64,000 nucleotides of DNA from an uncultured Porphyromonadaceae bacterium (GTDB taxonomy: Bacteria; Bacteroidota; Bacteroidia; Bacteroidales; Muribaculaceae): NCBI GenBank assembly GCA_947175265.1, contig CAMWMD010000007.1, positions 27,337-91,336 of the forward strand, read 5' to 3'. A program made the translations under genes and the position numbers. The notes under the pieces were generated by a model that did no database searches, was not told where the DNA came from, and saw only the letters and a program-made list of their open reading frames with translations. Positions 63,123 to 64,000 of this stretch are shown here, piece by piece. Every line of letters begins with the position of its first letter. Position 1 is the stretch's first letter.

Positions 63123-64000
63123 ATGAGAAATACTGTAGATACCGTCGAGGATCTCCTCAGAAGACCTTTCCTAAAACTACGCTCTGACTATGCCTTCAAG
63201 CGCACATTCTGCACCCCCGAACACAAGGAGGTGCTACGTAAGTTCCTCAATGCTCTTTTTGAAAAGGAGTTGGTCGTGACTGACATCACTTTCCATGACA
63301 AGGAGGTCCTTCCTCCTGACAAGAATGGGAAAAGGATAGTGTACGACGCCTATTGCACCACAAACACCGGACATCATTTCGTGGTGGAGATGCAGCAGGA
63401 ACAGTCGGAACTGTTCGGAAAGAGAATGGTATTCTATGTCTCTTCCTGCATATTCAGGCAGGGGGAGAAAGGCGGATCATATAAGTTTGAGCCCGTTTAC
63501 CTCATCGTGGTTACAGATTTTGACATGAGACCGCTCGAGAAAAGAATTGTGAATGAGGTGATACTCATGGAGAGGAACACACACATTGCATTCACGGAGG
63601 ATCTGAGGATATACTTCCTGTCGCTGAATCAAGTGGCGGAAAACTGGGAGAGATGCAAAACAGACCTTGAAAAACAACTTTTTCTTATTAAGAATATGGA
63701 GAATATGGATAAGGAATCCACTGCTTATAAGAGTGGGGAATATAAGGAGATGTTCAAGGCTGCCGAGATAGCATCTATGGCAGCCGAGGATATTGTGGCC
63801 TATAGGAATTCAATCATGTTTGAGATGGAAAGACTGTCAGCCCTTGAATTCGCCAAAGAAGAAGGCATGGAGAAAGGGATAGAGAAAGGGATAGAGGAAG
63901 GTATAAAGAAAGGGAAAATGGAAGGAAAGATAGAAGGGAAAATAGAAGGGAAGATGGAAGTTGCAGCGGAAATGAAGAAAAAGGGAATGTCGCCGGGCGA
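63123..64000 (+). CDS. Rpn/PD-(D/E)XK nuclease family transposase, cut by window end
   Basis: The ATG at 63123 opens a frame that is still open at 64000 (about 292 residues visible). It begins MRNTVDTVEDLLRRPFLKLR, then SDYAFKRTFCTPEHKEVLRK. The nuclease core is visible as YDAYCTTNTGHHFVVEMQQE (Asp, then E-x-Q). This matches the Rpn/PDDEXK_2 family, linked to DNA cleavage and recombination. The C-terminal part is a run of (E/K)G-rich repeats (EGMEKGIEKGIEEGIKKGK), typical of the family's helical tail. No terminal inverted repeats are visible, so it is not shown to be a transposon. Confidence 0.88.
   Translation, partial: MRNTVDTVEDLLRRPFLKLRSDYAFKRTFCTPEHKEVLRKFLNALFEKELVVTDITFHDKEVLPPDKNGKRIVYDAYCTTNTGHHFVVEMQQEQSELFGKRMVFYVSSCIFRQGEKGGSYKFEPVYLIVVTDFDMRPLEKRIVNEVILMERNTHIAFTEDLRIYFLSLNQVAENWERCKTDLEKQLFLIKNMENMDKESTAYKSGEYKEMFKAAEIASMAAEDIVAYRNSIMFEMERLSALEFAKEEGMEKGIEKGIEEGIKKGKMEGKIEGKIEGKMEVAAEMKKKGMSPG

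Overview
The window comes from a member of the Bacteroidales, most likely a Muribaculaceae-type gut organism. Three things point there. Nearly all recognisable promoters are of the Bacteroidota type (TTG / 19-21 nt / TAnnTTTG) and Shine-Dalgarno sequences are scarce. Type IX secretion components are present (PorQ, a T9SS plug-domain protein, and a C10 protease with a C-terminal sorting-like tail). The family-specific forms of several housekeeping proteins (GlmU-like LbH protein, DUF3109, cysteine-free L36, C-minus S14) also fit. The genus assignment is inference.

Layout. 1-6.7 kb: glycosyltransferase, RadC, a gpmI - 5'-nucleotidase - GH3 operon, and rplS. 6.8-8.5 kb: PorQ and an outer-membrane barrel protein. 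9.1-17.7 kb: an AT-rich, tightly coupled five-gene operon on the minus strand. In transcription order it encodes a NurA-like nuclease, a HerA-like ATPase, an Hsp90/MutL-type GHKL ATPase, a radical-SAM protein, and a 716-residue protein built from RNA-polymerase-like and sigma-like DNA-binding modules. It is preceded by a structured leader of roughly 390 nt. 18.7-32.2 kb: housekeeping genes (TonB-like, wHTH, RsgA, CdaA, FolP, TypA/BipA, S15, a GH13 pullulanase, T9SS plug protein, uracil-DNA glycosylase, tRNA-Arg(CCG), DUF3109, cardiolipin synthase).

32.3-50.9 kb: one long minus-strand ribosomal/transcription-translation operon from rpsL to rplQ (str-S10-spc-alpha order, with fusA, secY, map, infA and rpoA). 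It has a strong promoter at 50852-50882, a perfect-stem terminator at 32296-32330, and a few spacers with clear RNA hairpins. 51.1-54.7 kb: GlmU-like protein and aminopeptidase P. 54.7-58.5 kb: a carbonic-anhydrase-like gene and a dTDP-3-amino-sugar cassette (two FdtA cupins, a GNAT/FemAB-like acyltransferase, a DegT aminotransferase), bracketed by heptanucleotide repeat arrays. 59-62.9 kb: a collapsed and an intact C10 (streptopain-type) protease gene sharing near-identical 5' regions. The window ends inside an Rpn/PD-(D/E)XK transposase-nuclease gene.

The best candidate for a novel system is the 9.1-17.7 kb operon. HerA-NurA is a DNA end-processing motor and nuclease. The GHKL ATPase, radical-SAM enzyme and polymerase-like DNA-binding protein would be accessory sensing, modification or transcription-targeting parts. 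The architecture, base composition and lack of housekeeping neighbours look like a phage-defence or other genome-conflict module. I do not recall a named system with this composition, but I could not search for one.
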